Shown here: positions 47,486 through 58,205 of the stretch, one piece after another
Layout of the letters: every line of letters starts with the position of its first letter
How positions within the stretch are numbered: position 1 is the stretch's first letter
Assembly: GCF_000203815.1 (NCBI RefSeq)
Contig: NW_004457639.1
Span: 1,674,001 to 1,738,000, forward strand
From: Cavenderia fasciculata
Lineage: Eukaryota; Evosea; Eumycetozoa; Acytosteliales; Cavenderiaceae
Length of the DNA stretch: 64,000 nt
Direction: 5' to 3'
Notes under the pieces: generated by a model
Databases searched by the model: none
Told to the model about the DNA's origin: nothing
What the model saw: only the letters and a program-made list of their open reading frames with translations
Position numbers and translations under genes: made by a program

Positions 47486-49378
47486 CTAATCACTTGAAAT
47501 AGAGAAATTAAATGAAAATCCACCTGTTTTCTTTGGTGTTGGTGTAGTTGTAGTATCACTATTACTATTATTATTATTATTATTATTATTTTCAATTTTT
47601 GATTCCTTTTCAATATCATTATTATTATTTGGATCAATTTTATCCCAAATTGAAACCTTTTTCTTTTTCAATTCTCTTTCTATTTGTTCATTTTTAATTT
47701 GTTGTAATTTGCCAGGATGAGCATCTTCAAACTTTTGAATAAATGTGTTGTGAAGATCCTTGCTCTTTTTAGTGGCCATAAAGTCAATGACCTTGAGAAT
47801 ATTGTTTGAATTGATAAAGTTGTGTGTAATGGCAATCGATTCCTCCATGTTTAATACACAATGCCACCATCCACATGGTACAAATATTAATTCACCTGGA
47901 TTTAATATACACTCTAATGGTTTATAATCTGATCCATCTATTGTTGTCGTTGACTCTGTTTGTTGTTGTTGTTTTGATTTTTGTTGAGGACCAACTCTAT
48001 TACTGCCACCTCCAATTCTATTCTTTTTAGAGTTTTTGTTTAATCTTTCAACCTTTTTGTTTGGACCGTTGATACTTAGAAGTTGTTGTTGTTGTTGTTG
48101 ACGACGATCCTTTTTATCTTGATTCAACACGCTTTTAACGTCAGTGTCGTAATAGTTGATGAACCACTCGACAATCGAGTGAGGGGTGGTGACCTCTAGA
48201 CCGTCGTCAGAGGGGTGTACGCCGGGTGGCACGACATGGGGTGGATACATGACCCACTTTTTGCGGCCCGTGATGACACCATTCCACGCACTCGTGTGAT
48301 TGGGGTCCTTGTGAAAGGTGGCACCTGATCGCTTGGGACCGGCCAACAACCAACGATAACTCGGACGCTTATCACCAAGCACATTGAAAAAGTCCTCGTC
48401 AAAGTACTTTTCCTGAGAGTACATGTCCAACATCTCTGGTCTATTCTCTCCATAGTAATGGTCGAATAGATACATTGGATTCTCTTCAGTAGTCTGTGCA
48501 GCGTATGCAAAGTACTCTTTCATTGTCATAAACACACCCGAGTTGATATAGAATGGTGTGTCACCGCTAAACTCGGCCAATGACTCTCGTGTCCATTCCT
48601 TTGCCTTCCAAGCGTCCATAGCGTCGGTAAGAATCACCGGTTTGTTTGGAATAAGATATTCTTGTCTAAATTGGCCGATAGTCATATTGGAACGACGGTC
48701 AATGGTTTCTCCTTCAACCCAACGCTCTACATCAATCGATGAACAACGCCAAATATGGAATAAATAGTCAGAGTAGAAATACTCTACTTTAAGTGGACTT
48801 GGCACGACAATTGTCTTTCCATCTACATTACCAGCAGTAGCAGCACATTTATAAGTGTATTGCCAAGAATGACTATATTTAAATGTTTTAGCAAAGTCAC
48901 GAATAGTCAACAACTTCCATTGCTCTTCTTCCTGTACAAAAAGATAGAATGCTTTGCTAACCTGTGCCATCACAGACAATTCTTTTGGTGTCAATAAATC
49001 CATCCAATCTAATATCATATGATCTTCAAATCCACTAAATAATCCTAATCCATTATATCTTGTATTTGTCTATGTAAACAAACAACAAAACAAAAAGTAT
49101 TAATACAAATCATCCTAAATGACCTACTTCTCATATACATATATATCTTTGTCTATGTTACATACAAAATCATCTTTAAAAGAATCGAAATAATAGTTTC
49201 CTTGTGGTTTAACACCATATGGATGAGGAACGTATCCTTCTTCAATAGCAAACTCTTCATCGTCATCGTCTTCAAACATCTCTTCATCATCGTCTTCAAT
49301 CTCTTCAATCATATCATCTCCATAGATACTTTCATCTTCATCTGCTGTTAATGTTGATGGATTGATTGGTGGTTCCAT
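47486..49378 (-). CDS. F-box/JmjC-domain oxygenase (JMJD6-like)
   Basis: Two exons, 49378-49166 and 49069-47486, giving 598 aa. The N-terminus is very acidic. A short F-box-like segment (WMDLLTPKELSVMAQVSKAF) precedes a JmjC domain. The iron ligands are H324 and D326 (ATFHKDPNHTSAWNG) and H474 (GWWHCVLNMEESIAITHNF). JmjC enzymes of this branch hydroxylate lysines or demethylate; the exact substrate is unknown. A low-complexity Gln/Lys/Asn/Ser insert of about 70 residues lies inside the JmjC fold between the two iron-ligand sites. A second Asn-rich, Lys-rich region ends the protein. It shares a divergent promoter of about 210 bp with the TRM7-type gene. Confidence 0.88.
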
Positions 49379-49588
49379 CCTCTATATATAAATATATATA
49401 TATATCTCTTTTAATAAATAAATAGATAACAAAGTATATATCTCTACTTTGTGTCTGTGCAAAAAGAATAAATATTAAAAAAAATATAATTCTCGTTCGT
49501 TTTTCATCATTCAAATCTGCGACCTTTCAAAAAATACAAATATTATTTATTATATATTATATTTATATATTATTAGAAGTATTTCAAG

Positions 49589-50417
49589 ATGGGAAAATCA
49601 TCAAAAGATAAAAGAGATATATATTATCGTAAAGCAAAAGAAGAAGGATATAGAGCAAGATCAGCATTCAAATTGCTTCAGATTGACGACGACTATAATA
49701 TATTTGAAGGTGTTAAAAGAGTGGTTGATTTGTGTGCAGCACCTGGATCATGGAGTCAAGCACTCAGTAGAAAGATATACGGTGATGGTAGTGACCCAGA
49801 TGTCAAGATTGTAGCAGTAGACATTCAAGAGATGGCACCTCTCAAAGGAGTAGTTCAAATAAGAGGTGATATCACTAAACTAGAGACAGCACTAGAGATC
49901 ACCAACCAATTTGACGGTAAACAAGCAGATCTTGTAGTGTCTGATGGTGCACCCGATGTCACAGGTCTACACGATATCGATTTCTATGGTCAGAGTCAAC
50001 TCATCTTGGCAGCACTAAATATCACAACTCATATCCTCCGACCTGGTGGTTGCTTTGTTGCCAAGATGTTTAAAGGTAATGATATGACACTCATGTACAA
50101 TCAACTACGAGTCTTTTTCCGTAGTGTTCAATTTGTCAAACCAAAGAGTAGTCGTAACTCTTCACTCGAAGCATTTGTCCTTTGTCAACATTACTATCCT
50201 CCAACTGATTTTAAACCAACAATGATTGATCCTGTCATTGATAGTTATAAAGGTATGTAATATATAAATATATAAATAACATCTCATTCTTCTTTACTTA
50301 TACTTTACTTTTTTAGAATTATCTAAACAATCATTATCACAAGTCAATGAATTTATAGTACCATTTATTGCATGTGGTGATCTTAATGGCATCGATTCAT
50401 TTAATTTTACAACTTAG
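49589..50417 (+). CDS. trm7: TRM7/FTSJ1 tRNA 2'-O-ribose methyltransferase
   Basis: Two exons, 49589-50252 and 50317-50417, giving 254 aa. The enzyme methylates the ribose of anticodon-loop nucleotides 32 and 34 using S-adenosylmethionine. The RrmJ-type tetrad is K28, D119, K159 and E194, and the SAM motif [11 protein letters not shown] is at 47-57. The length and start [10 protein letters not shown] fit the eukaryotic family. The short second exon adds the last 33 residues ([13 protein letters not shown]). Confidence 0.95.
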
Positions 50418-51173
50418 CTAAACTAAACTATCAAACCAACTAATGAACTAATAATAAAAAGAAGATGACAGACAGATTTGTAAATAGAATTAAAACATGT
50501 AATTATAATTATAATCCAACCCTTTAATCTTGAAATACTGTATCGGAGATTGAATGGGTGTGTGTTTAAAACAAAACAAAACAACCACACCCTCTCTGGA
50601 TTGTTGTTGTGTTTGGGTACAACAAAACAAAATTATTATTCTTTGTTTTTTTAAACATTAGTGTTGTAGGGTTAGTTAGAGAACTGTTTAACTAAAAACT
50701 TTAGTGTAATTAGTTTTTATTAGAGAGAGAGAGAGAGACAATAGGAAAATAAGTGTTTATTTATATATTCTACATGTTCCAATTTTACTCTCTCTAAATT
50801 AATTAATCAACAACCAAAATTCATAGAAGAACAAAAAAAAAAACATCGGAATTCACCAACACGCAGCAAGCCAAACAAACTAACAAAGCATCAGTTTTTA
50901 TTCGTTTTCAACCAAACAAACAACAAACAAACACAAACACAGACAGACACAAGCACCAACCAACCAATCTTTCACTCACTCACTCTCATCAATCAATTAT
51001 TTATTCTCCCAATCATTCATTCATACATTCAAAGTCTATTTATTTACGATTTATAATCATTATCATCTTGCAACAATAGAATATAGATAGATACAAGAGT
51101 ACATCATTCATAGGATTGTAGGTCAGATCAGCGATATAGTAGTTAGTAGTTAGTAGTTAGTTAGTCATTAATA
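50418..51173. other. Intergenic, 756 bp
   Basis: AT-rich and then an A/C-rich leader of the DENND6 gene (CAGACAGACACAAGCACC). A TAGTTAG repeat precedes the ATG. No gene was seen. Confidence 0.5.
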
Positions 51174-53468
51174 ATGATGATGATGGATCCTCTATCAATA
51201 TTGGCAGCAGAAGAAGAAGAGAAACAAAACAAGATACTTGAAAAAGAAAAAGAGGTAGAGGAACAGAAAAGGTCTACTCAAGTCAATCATGCCAAGATAT
51301 TCGCAGAAGAGGAAAGAAAATTAGAGTCTATTGCAACTATTCACTTGCATCATCCAAGTATACACGTTGGCATGAATGATAATATCAAAACAATTGAAAT
51401 CAATGATCGTTCATTAATCACTAAAAAGAAATGGATGAATGCTTTTTGTATAGTAAACTTTGATCTTGAAATTGGTCAAAGTATGTAAAAATAATCATAT
51501 CAGAGATATACACAATATTCATACTTATATACTTTTTCATTTCAATTTTATTCTAAAAATAGCTTTAGATTATAGTTTTCCACCAAAATTAAATTTAAAA
51601 GAAGAGGAAATTGTTAATTTGTAAGATGATGAATCAAATAATATCTAGATTAATAATTTATTAACTTTGTTTACTTTTGATTGGTTTAGATGTTTTTTAT
51701 CATTTCCTGATTCAAATTCACATTTACAAGGTGATATAATATATTGTTTTAAATTAAAATATTGGAATCAAGAGACAAGACTATACGACTATCAATATGG
51801 TTATGTTTTCTTTAGACAAGAGAAAAATGATCGTATTGAACGTGGCTATTTGCAGAGGTCAGTGGTATTGTTGAGCGATGAACCATTTGTTGGATTGTAC
51901 AAAAAGGTGATTGAAGTGGTTGGACCACTCTACTTTCAATTTGGTGAGACTCTGTTGGAGGTGGCGTTTCAAAACATGTCAAATTGGCCAGAACTGAAAT
52001 TGGGTCAATCATACGAACTCCCAATACTCGGTAGTATCTTTACATTCCATGTTCCCTATACTATTGGTGCACCTCATATTATCGATCCTATTCTAAAGTA
52101 TAGTAATAATACAAACTTTCAAAGTAGTGTAATGGGTAGTGGTGGAGCTGGTGGTGGTGGTAATGGTAATGCTAGCACTGGTCTATCTCCACCACTCGTA
52201 TCAGTATCCAACCTCAAGTCAATTGACTTGTACTGCTGCTTTAAAAATCTATCAACTAAATTATGGATGCTTTGGGAGATGGTGTTGCTCAATCACCCCA
52301 TCATTGTCATGTCACCGTCACCTCCCATCTCTTCGGATTGTGTGTTGGCGCTCATCTCACTCATATCTCCTCTCAACTATACTGGTGATTATCGTCCCTA
52401 TTTCACCATCCACGATCCCGATTTCCAAAAATTCACAGCAACCAATAGTACTTTTCATAAACATTCAAGTAGTAATAATAATAATAATACAACTTCATCA
52501 TCATCTGAAGAAGTGGATTGTGCAGAATTACATAATAATATAAATGGAACACCATCGACTATATTGGGAGTGACCAATCCATTCTTTTTAAAGGCACTTG
52601 GACATTGGCCAACTACAGTTATTATCGGACCGACACAACGATTTGGAAAGAGTGTAGAGAGTAGCGCAAGTAGTATGAAAAAGACACTCTCCTTTTCCAG
52701 AGACTCTGATGCCAAAGAACGTGTCGTTTCAGAGTACAAACCATTGACATCACCCGACAAAACAATCCTCAAGAAAATATCATCAGGAGATTTGGAAAAC
52801 AACAACAACAATGAATCTCTTCGTAAACATTTTCTTCAATTAACTTTAAATTTCCTAATCCCATTGGAAAGATATTTTGCTTCTTTATTACCACTTGCAA
52901 AGTAATTATAACCAACAAACCAACAAACTCTAAACAAAATTAATTAATATTAATATTTTATTTATTTTAGGACTATATCAGTATTTCAAAGACCACCAAG
53001 ATTAAAAGATTTTGATCAAGAAGAATTTTTAAACAAATTGGAAGGTGATGATGAAACCTATGTAATCGATAGCAAGACTAAAGAAATTGAATTGTATAAA
53101 AAGTTTTTAGAATCTAGTAATTTTGAAAATTGGTTGGAAAATAAGCGAAAGGAAGCAATCCGTCATTTAAATATACTCTACCGTAAAGCTATCCTTGAGG
53201 CCGATGTTCAAACTTTATTAAAAGGAAAAAGTCCTGCAACTGCTTTAGATTTATATAAAAGAATTAAAGATCAATTGGTATGTTAGTCTAAAAGTAAAAG
53301 ATTTCTTTCTTTTCAACAATTAATATTAATATTGTATTTGTTATTTTTGTTATTTTTTAGATTTTAGAAGAAAATTTATTCAATACTTCACATGAAATTA
53401 AGGAGAAGATAAAATCTCACCTTGAATTAATTGTACCTTATTTGCCATTAACATGGCAAGCAAATTAA
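51174..53468 (+). CDS. DENND6-type DENN-domain Rab exchange factor
   Basis: Five exons: 51174-51480, 51563-51620, 51690-52901, 52971-53277, 53361-53468, giving 663 aa. DENND6 (FAM116) proteins activate Rab GTPases such as Rab14 on recycling endosomes. The N-terminus is a Glu/Lys coiled coil. The DENN blocks follow: AFCIVNFDLEIGQ, LSFPDSNS, YGYVFFRQ, RGYLQRSVVLLS. The core motif PIIVMSPSPPISSDCVLAL and the KALGHWPTTVIIGP segment lie at about 340-460, then the C-terminal helices. Asn/Ser-rich inserts make it slightly longer than animal DENND6. The four ATGs in a row at 51174 make the exact start uncertain by a few residues. Confidence 0.88.
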
Positions 53469-53830
53469 CCAAACTCACCAAATACATCTCATATTATTCA
53501 TTGTAAAATAATCAATATATATACAAACATCCAAACATACATCCTCCTCACCCATCCAAAACAAAATATAATATTTATTTAATAATTTATTTATTTTCTT
53601 TTTTTTGAATAATAATATTATTATTGTTCTAGAAAAAAAAGAGTTGTCATACCACATATTCCCCTCCCACCGTATAACCACAAATCAATTTAAAAATAAT
53701 CCCTCCACTCCAACTCTAAACTAACTCCAATTGATACTATTAATAAACAAAACCGATTGCAATTCTTCAAATATATTTTTTGAAATTGCCAAAAAGTATA
53801 ATCTATATTTCTATATTTCTATATATCTAT
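53469..53830. other. Convergent 3' flanks, 362 bp
   Basis: AT-rich DNA between the ends of the DENND6 and F-box genes; nothing coding seen. Confidence 0.5.
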
Positions 53831-55292
53831 TTATTCCATTAATTGTAAATCAAAACAATATAATGTATGTAAATGTTCTTTGGTATTCAATTGAATTGGT
53901 TCGGGTTTTAAATTATTATTATTATTATTATTAATGTCATTATTTACAGTATCGTGTGGATTATTATTTCTAGATAAATCATTATTATTATTATTCGAGT
54001 TTATATCATCAACCAAAAGATTGGTTTCACTATTATTATTGCTATTATTGTTATTCCATGACCAAAAATAATTAATTGTATTAATACATGTATTATACAA
54101 GTAATTAATAATCGTTGGAATAATAGTTGGAATATTTGAAATAAATGATGAATAACCATTACTAGTATTAGTACCAATATTTGGTTGTATTTGATTATTT
54201 TCCTTTTGATGATTTGTCGTTGTCGTTGTAGTTGTCGGATTATTACTTCTATTATTATTATATTTATAAATAAAATCAGTTGGGTTTGGTATAGCCACTT
54301 TCGAACCAGATTCCAAAGTAGCAAAGAATTTAATGATTCTATCTTTTCTAATGTCAAGTGTATCAGTCATTCTTGTATAGGATTTGGGTAATTTTAATAA
54401 TATTTGTGGCATGAGTATATCTGTTGTTTTTAAATGTTGTACTAGTAAACTTTCTGGAGGTTGTTGAATAAAATTACCATCACTATCAATAATTGATAAT
54501 GAATTGGTAGGTGTTGATGATGAAGAAGAAGAAGAAGAAGAAGTATTGGTATCGATTAAATATGGCATTGAAATGATTAAATTGGTGATACCGGTATCCA
54601 TGTCAATTGAAATGTCATAGATGGCACCATACCAAACCACCAATTGATTGTTAAAGAACATTTTAAATAATTTAGTTCTTGTAACCTTATTCTTTACCAA
54701 TACTGCTATATAATAGATATTATAGAATTCTTCCCATCTTATTGGCTAAAGTCAAAATAAATCAAATAATTAATTAACAGTATTCTATTCAATAATCTAA
54801 TTAATTACATACAGCCATAATATCTAATCTTTCTTTATATAATCTTTTATAATTTGGTGTAGTTTGTATTGGTTGTTTGTTGTTACCATTGTTGTTGTTG
54901 TTGTAAAGTGAAGGCGGTTCATTATTAAGATATTCAGAGTAGGTTGGTTTGTTGAAATCTTTTGATTGATGAAGTGTCTTGAATTGTAGATACAGTTGTT
55001 TCCACAGTATACCATCATTTGACAGTCTGTTTAATCGTTTACAAACAAATGACAATGACACTAGATTGAATGATGTAAGATGTGAAAATACCATATGTAC
55101 CAATTCATCTGGTAGATTATTGAATCCCCAACAACCGCACATCAATTCTTCTTCTTCTTCATCATCTTCATCATCGTTATAAGCATGTTTATGATATTTG
55201 TTGTTGTTTACAATGTTTTCATTGTTGTTGTTAATATTCTTTTCAAGTTTGTTATTATTATAGTTGTTGCTGTTAAATATATTGAAATTCAT
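53831..55292 (-). CDS. F-box protein with Asn-rich flanks
   Basis: Two exons, 55292-54813 and 54745-53831, giving 464 aa. An Asn-rich N-terminus and an acidic patch (DDEDDEEEEE) precede a good F-box (LPDELVHMVFSHLTSFNLVSLSFVCKR). Downstream is a conserved WEEFYNIYYIAVL segment and a domain of unknown type (WYGAIYDISIDMDTG). A poly-Ser run and poly-Asn inserts interrupt the C-terminus. Likely an SCF substrate receptor. The second exon begins PIRWEEFY in frame with exon 1. Confidence 0.8.
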
Positions 55293-55630
55293 TCACAGAT
55301 TCAATCCCTTCTTTTGACGTATGTATATGTTGTATAATATATAAATATATAAATAAATAATGGATATGATAATGAATATATCTGTATGTATGTATGTTCT
55401 AACCGCTCGATTAGAATGAAAAAGAAAAGGCAAGTTTGTTTTCAAACCATCCCCACCAAGAATTATGAGAAAATCGATCCCCTGATTTAATCAGATATAT
55501 AGACTCAATCCGAAGTCATTTTAAATGATTGATCATTACAATGAATGGATGATCAAACAATATCAGTTTGTTTATTTATTATTGTTGTTATCCTGTTGTT
55601 ATCTTCTTTAAACAAACATAGTCGTTATGA
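55293..55630. other. Intergenic, 338 bp
   Basis: F-box gene promoter and SDHAF1 3' flank; AT-rich, nothing else seen. Confidence 0.45.
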
Positions 55631-55981
55631 TTAGTTGGATGTTGTAGATGCTGATCGAGATGTCGATGTTGTTGTTGAAACTACACTAAATCCACTTGTA
55701 TTCTTTAATGTTTCTAATTGTCTCTTGCCTCTTGATATCAATGCTTCAATCTTTGTAATGTCTCTCTTTGATATTGACTTTGATTTTGTTCTAAATTGAT
55801 CTTTGATATAGTTTGTGATTTGGTTGTCTGATGGTGATGATACAGAAGATTCTTGAGAAACTACTTCAGAGTTGTGTTTAGATTGTCTGATAAAGTTACG
55901 GTATAGTGATAATACTTGTTTCTGTACACCACTGTGTCTTGTCAGTGTTGTTGCTGCTGTCGATGCTATTGATGAACTCAT
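55631..55981 (-). CDS. sdhaf1: SDHAF1, succinate dehydrogenase assembly factor (LYR motif)
   Basis: Single exon, 116 aa. SDHAF1 helps insert iron-sulphur clusters into the SDHB subunit of complex II in the mitochondrial matrix. The LYR motif lies in VLSLYRNFIRQ, and the family's C-terminal block is seen as SKRDITKIEALISRGKRQLE. The Ser/Thr-rich start could act as a presequence. The length is ordinary for the family; the C-terminal Ser/Thr tail is extra. Confidence 0.85.
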   Translation of the reverse strand: MSSSIASTAATTLTRHSGVQKQVLSLYRNFIRQSKHNSEVVSQESSVSSPSDNQITNYIKDQFRTKSKSISKRDITKIEALISRGKRQLETLKNTSGFSVVSTTTSTSRSASTTSN

Positions 55982-56437
55982 TATGTTGATTGGTCTCTCT
56001 CTCTCTCTATCACATCTAATCTATTAACTTGTGAAGTTGTTAGTTGTTTGTTGTTTAAAATAGTAATCTAATAGTATTAGGAGCACTTCCTTTTAACTAT
56101 CTATCTTTCTATTACTAGTTTGTCGACTTATTAATGACATTGGCATTGCCTGTCTCTGTCTTCATAAAAAAAAAAAAAAGGTTTCATTTCTTTGTTTTTA
56201 TTTTTTTTTTCTTTTGTCTTGATAGACACATGTTCGAACTTCACATATTTCAAGGTCGAACTTAACATATTTCAATCTTTGAGATGTAATTTATCATCAC
56301 TATTAATTCGTCGACGATTGGTCCCAACACAAAAAATATAAAAGAATGATAGTTCCAATCATTTTAAATCATCAAATCAACCAATCAATCAATCAACTTT
56401 AATCATTCTCAAATCCAAAACTATCAAATCTTCCAAA
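55982..56437. promoter_or_regulatory. Divergent promoter: SDHAF1 and secreted-family gene 8
   Basis: The plus-strand TATA box TATAAAAG is at 56337-56344, followed by GAATGATAGTTCCAATCATT and preceded by ACGATTGGTCC, as upstream of gene 7. Confidence 0.65.
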
Positions 56438-56867
56438 ATGTTCAAACCATCAAATATATTTGCTGTTTTTGCCATTATTCTTTGTGCTGCCGTTGTTTCC
56501 AATGCTGCTAGTATGTGTTTATACCTGATCATAGATAGATTTCGTTTCTAAAATCAATTAATATTATTTTTTCTTCTTATTCTTTTCTTCTTCCTTTTCA
56601 ATAGTTACCAGTGTTGTTCAAGAAGGCAAGAAATTAACTATCAACTATTCACCAATGACAATGATTTGGTTTGACAATCAACTTATCAACGATGGAGTAG
56701 TTACCAACATCAAGTCATATTGCAAGGCCATGTATGGATGGTCACCATTAATTTGCAACTTGCCATCTGTTCCAGATTGTGATACTATTCGTCTCTATGG
56801 TTCTGCTGGTATCGGTGCTACTAATCTTCAAATGCTTTATTCTTTTAATTGTACCGTCGTTGCTTAA
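56438..56867 (+). CDS. Small secreted family member 8, 111 aa
   Basis: Exons 56438-56510 and 56605-56867. Closest to members 2 and 4 in coding sequence (INDGVVTNIKSYC, YGSAGIGATNLQ), closest to member 7 in its promoter. All four Cys are present. Confidence 0.85.
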
Positions 56868-57580
56868 AATTAAAATCCAAATCAATCACAAATAAAAAAA
56901 TAAATAAAATAAATCTGTTTATTTATTAGAATCAAAAAAAAAAGTTACATCAATTTTCAATTGTGGGCCGATCAAAATTTAAAGAGGTTCATTTTTTGGA
57001 AAAAGTACTGTACAGTATTTTTGTTTATTTGTTCACTCCACTGTCAATGTTACACTAAAGTGAGTAAATATTAGGACCCATTCATTAAATACCTTCCTTT
57101 CTTGGTTTCTTTGAATCCCATGGTACCTAAAGTGCCTTGTGCCAACTGAATCAACACTAGATGTGAAGAACCAAATCACCTATAGCATTTTTAAATCGAC
57201 AAGTGATACTATATCTCTATCATACTGGAAGATCATCCATTGAATCCAATCATCCAATAAGATCTAAAATCCAGATTCAACTTTTAAAAAAAGCCTAAAA
57301 TGATTGACAACGTTGCTCAAAGTTTCTATGTGGCTTCATCGCACCCCAATCCTTTAATTTAGATTTCCTTTTTTAATTAATCAACTCTATCTCACTCTCA
57401 CCCCAATTCCTTTTTAATCTATGACGGTTGTCAAAAGAGTAAACCAATGATTGTTGCAGAAACTATAAAAGGTCGATCGATGTCTTTGACATTTGAAAAT
57501 CATCAATCAAATACAAATCAATCAAATACAGTTTAATCAACATTTCAGTTCAATCAACTTATATCTCTTTTTTTTTAATC
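56868..57580. other. Intergenic, 713 bp
   Basis: AT-rich, with the promoter of gene 9 on the right. It lacks the TATAAAAG/GAATGAT module of genes 7 and 8; a CTATAAAAGG box lies near 57465. No gene was seen. Confidence 0.45.
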
Positions 57581-58040
57581 ATGTTCAAATCAATTATTAT
57601 TGTTACTATTTATATCGTTTTATTTGCCACAACTATTGGTAATGCTGCTTCAAGTATGTCATCATCATCTCTTTGATTGACATTTGTCTATAATTTAATT
57701 CTCTTTTTTTTATTATTAATTTTAAACCTTTTTAGTTTCAAGTGTTGTTTGTTTTCCTGTTTGTGTGTTTCAAGTGTGTACACAAACAGGAAAACAAATT
57801 AAAATTGGCCATATGCCAATGATATTTGCATGGAGTGAAGTTGGTCTCATTAAAAATGGTATTAAAACAAATATTAGACCATCTTGTTTCTTTAATGGTG
57901 GATTTTCTCCAATCACTTGTAATTTAGCATCAGTACCGGACTGTGATACTGTTCGTATGGTTGGAAATTCTGGAGCAGCTGGTGGACCCTCTGAAAATCA
58001 AACTGTCTTTTATTCTTTTAATTGTACCATCATTGCTTAA
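57581..58040 (+). CDS. Small secreted family member 9, 125 aa, with an internal insertion
   Basis: Exons 57581-57653 and 57736-58040. The most diverged member: FAWSEVGLIKNGIKTNIRPSC and VGNSGAAGGPSENQTV replace the family blocks, and the end is FNCTIIA. The four family Cys are kept. Just after the intron an extra 33 bases add about 11 residues with three Cys (VVCFPVCVFQVCTQTGK, where the family has VVQTGK). The DNA there is a perfect foldback. An alternative acceptor at 57788-57789 keeps frame and would skip the insertion. Confidence 0.75.
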
Positions 58041-58205
58041 ATTTTATACTTTTAATTATGGTCTTAATTAAATAATTAAATAAATAATAATTCTTTCTAA
58101 TTAAGAAGAATAAATTAGATATTATATTCTATATAATATCTCATTTTCCCAAAGTATATTTAAAAAAATAAATTAAAAAACTATATCATTTGAGTACCCG
58201 TGGGG

